Origin: Pirellulaceae bacterium
GTDB taxonomy: Bacteria; Planctomycetota; Planctomycetia; Pirellulales; Pirellulaceae
Direction: 5' to 3'
Length of the DNA stretch: 6,184 nt
Assembly: GCA_030744095.1 (NCBI GenBank)
Contig: JASLRF010000511.1
Span: 1 to 6,184 of the forward strand
A program made the translations under genes and the position numbers. Below, piece by piece: positions 5,452-6,184 of the stretch; positions within the stretch are counted from its first letter, which is position 1; the number at the start of each line of letters is the position of its first letter. The notes under the pieces are model-generated. The model saw only the letters and a program-made list of their open reading frames with translations. It ran no database searches and was not told the DNA's origin.

Positions 5452-5946
5452 TCACGAAAGCTTTGCTGATTGCAAGCTGGTCGAGCCTGAATAGGGTGCC
5501 TGGGACGTCTTTGCCGTTCGTTCGACTGTCTTCAGCAGTCCCGCCAGGCAAACAATGGCCACAGCAAGAAACAGATTGACGGTCAGCCAACTCCGCTCTT
5601 TCTGCCGCAGCTTCTCTGCCAACCGACTGCGGCCGGACAACGCGGCTGACAGGAAAAACACCAAGAAAACAAGCAGGAACTTAATGACAAACACCATGTG
5701 ATATTGGCGCGGCAATTCGTATTGCTTGACCAACAGGATGAAATTGGTGAAGCCGCTGATCAGCAGTAATCCGCTAGATATCACCACCAGCTTGGACCAA
5801 CGTCGACGAAAGGCACTCGTAAACTCCAGCGCTGCGTTTTCCGCCATGGCCGGTACGTAGGCACATCGCATGAGTATCACACCACCTACCAGTGTGATCG
5901 CACCGAGAATATGTATCCATCGAAGTACTAGTTCCGCTGAGAACAT
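5452..5946 (-). CDS. Four-helix membrane protein, CopD-like
   Basis: The 164-residue protein is an integral inner-membrane protein with four predicted helices at about 7-27, 52-73, 84-104 and 121-140, and a polar tail from 141 on. The first helix reads LRWIHILGAITLVGGVILM, and the WIHxxGAxxxxGG pattern resembles the CopD family (copper resistance/DUF2269-like membrane proteins). H12 in helix 1 and H83 at the edge of helix 3 are the only histidines and would be candidate metal or haem ligands, but the family function is inferred from a short pattern only. Positively charged loops after helices 2 and 3 (KQYELPRQ; RSRLAEKLRQK) fix the topology only roughly. The ATG at 5946 places the first helix right at the N-terminus, as usual for this type; no good Shine-Dalgarno site precedes it. 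It may share a transcript with the downstream coiled-coil gene. Coding is confident, the family moderately so, the substrate unknown. Confidence 0.85.
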   Translation of the reverse strand: MFSAELVLRWIHILGAITLVGGVILMRCAYVPAMAENAALEFTSAFRRRWSKLVVISSGLLLISGFTNFILLVKQYELPRQYHMVFVIKFLLVFLVFFLSAALSGRSRLAEKLRQKERSWLTVNLFLAVAIVCLAGLLKTVERTAKTSQAPYSGSTSLQSAKLS

Positions 5947-6024
5947 GGTGAACCATCTTGAAGGTCTGAAATGACTTGATGTGAAGGTACCGATGGTAGC
6001 GCCGACATTGGATATTGTCTAGCA

Positions 6025-6045
6025 GTCTGCTGGTTTTCGCCAGAC
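6025..6045. repeat. Intergenic hairpin with CTGG/CCAG stem
   Basis: GTCTG (6025-6029) can pair with CAGAC (6041-6045), and alternatively CTGG (6030-6033) pairs with CCAG (6040-6043) around TTTTCG. It lies 79 bases upstream of the CopD-like start codon. The CTGGT core and CCAG end resemble the element at 6156-6171, so both may belong to the same dispersed hairpin family. It could also sit in the 5' leader of the CopD-like gene. Confidence 0.4.
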
Positions 6046-6090
6046 CGTGGTACAACACCCAAAACCGGTGGATTTCTCGCGCCACACGTT

Positions 6091-6172
6091 GTGGGCTGGC
6101 CATACGCTGTGGATTGGTCTACGTGGTGGGCTGGTCTCCCGACTCACATTGTGGACTGGTCTCCCGACCAGC
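6091..6172. repeat. Degenerate tandem GTGGRYTGG repeats ending in a hairpin
   Basis: The nine-base motif GTGGRYTGG occurs four times: at 6091, 6109, 6126 and 6151 (GTGGGCTGG, GTGGATTGG, GTGGGCTGG, GTGGACTGG). The last two copies extend to a shared CTGGTCTCCCGAC, and the final one completes the hairpin CTGGTC-TCCC-GACCAG (6156-6171). Copy spacing is 18, 17 and 25 bases. No coding frame explains the pattern. I associate this hairpin core with intergenic repeats in planctomycete genomes, from memory and unverified. The array probably continues past the window edge. Confidence 0.65.
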
Positions 6173-6184
6173 CGACGTTCCGTG

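Noticed and set aside
5774..6103. 109-residue minus-strand frame overlapping the start of the CopD-like gene
   Set aside because: It overlaps the CopD-like coding sequence in another phase, has no recognisable motif, an irregular composition (many Cys, His and Arg), and runs through the hairpin at 6025-6045 into the repeat block.
6091..6184. CRISPR array
   Set aside because: Repeats are only about 9-20 bases, degenerate and nearly contiguous, with no unique spacers of regular length.

Overview
The window looks like chromosomal DNA of a planctomycete, most likely from the Rhodopirellula/Pirellula side of the phylum. This rests on three things read in the sequence: a very large secreted-type protein that begins with a MEPRRML version of the planctomycete LEPR-XLL motif, an array of SdrD/CnaB-like domains joined to GDxNGDG repeats, and intergenic hairpin repeats built on CTGGTCTCCCGACCAG. 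I could not run a database search, so the lineage is an inference from protein style.

Layout, left to right. Positions 2-382 (+) hold the end of a WD40 propeller gene that starts outside the window. A 152-base gap follows, with one doubtful 34-residue reading frame (410-514) and a strong Shine-Dalgarno sequence. Positions 535-5010 (+) encode a 1491-residue modular protein that takes up most of the window: a basic leader, an N-terminal domain of unknown function, seven SdrD/CnaB-like beta-sandwich domains, a proline-rich linker and a C-terminal module of five GDxNGDG-type repeats. Positions 5011-5170 are a convergent intergenic gap with GC-rich complementary hexamers. On the minus strand, 5341-5171 encodes a 56-residue two-helix coiled-coil protein, and 5946-5452 encodes a 164-residue four-helix membrane protein resembling the CopD family. 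The 110 bases between these two genes contain a nested inverted repeat. The right edge (6025-6184) is non-coding and carries a hairpin and degenerate tandem repeats that run off the window.

The two minus-strand genes point the same way and could be co-transcribed, but the structured 110-base gap between them argues for caution. I see no functional link between them and the giant protein, and no defence system, mobile element, CRISPR array, rRNA or tRNA. The most interesting material is inside the giant protein. Domains 2 to 7 alternate between two types (A-B-A-B-A-B). Each of the three A domains has exactly two cysteines, one replacing the glycine of a calcium-loop-like motif and one in the last strand, while no B domain has any. 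The protein also lacks a recognisable hydrophobic signal peptide and any C-terminal anchor.
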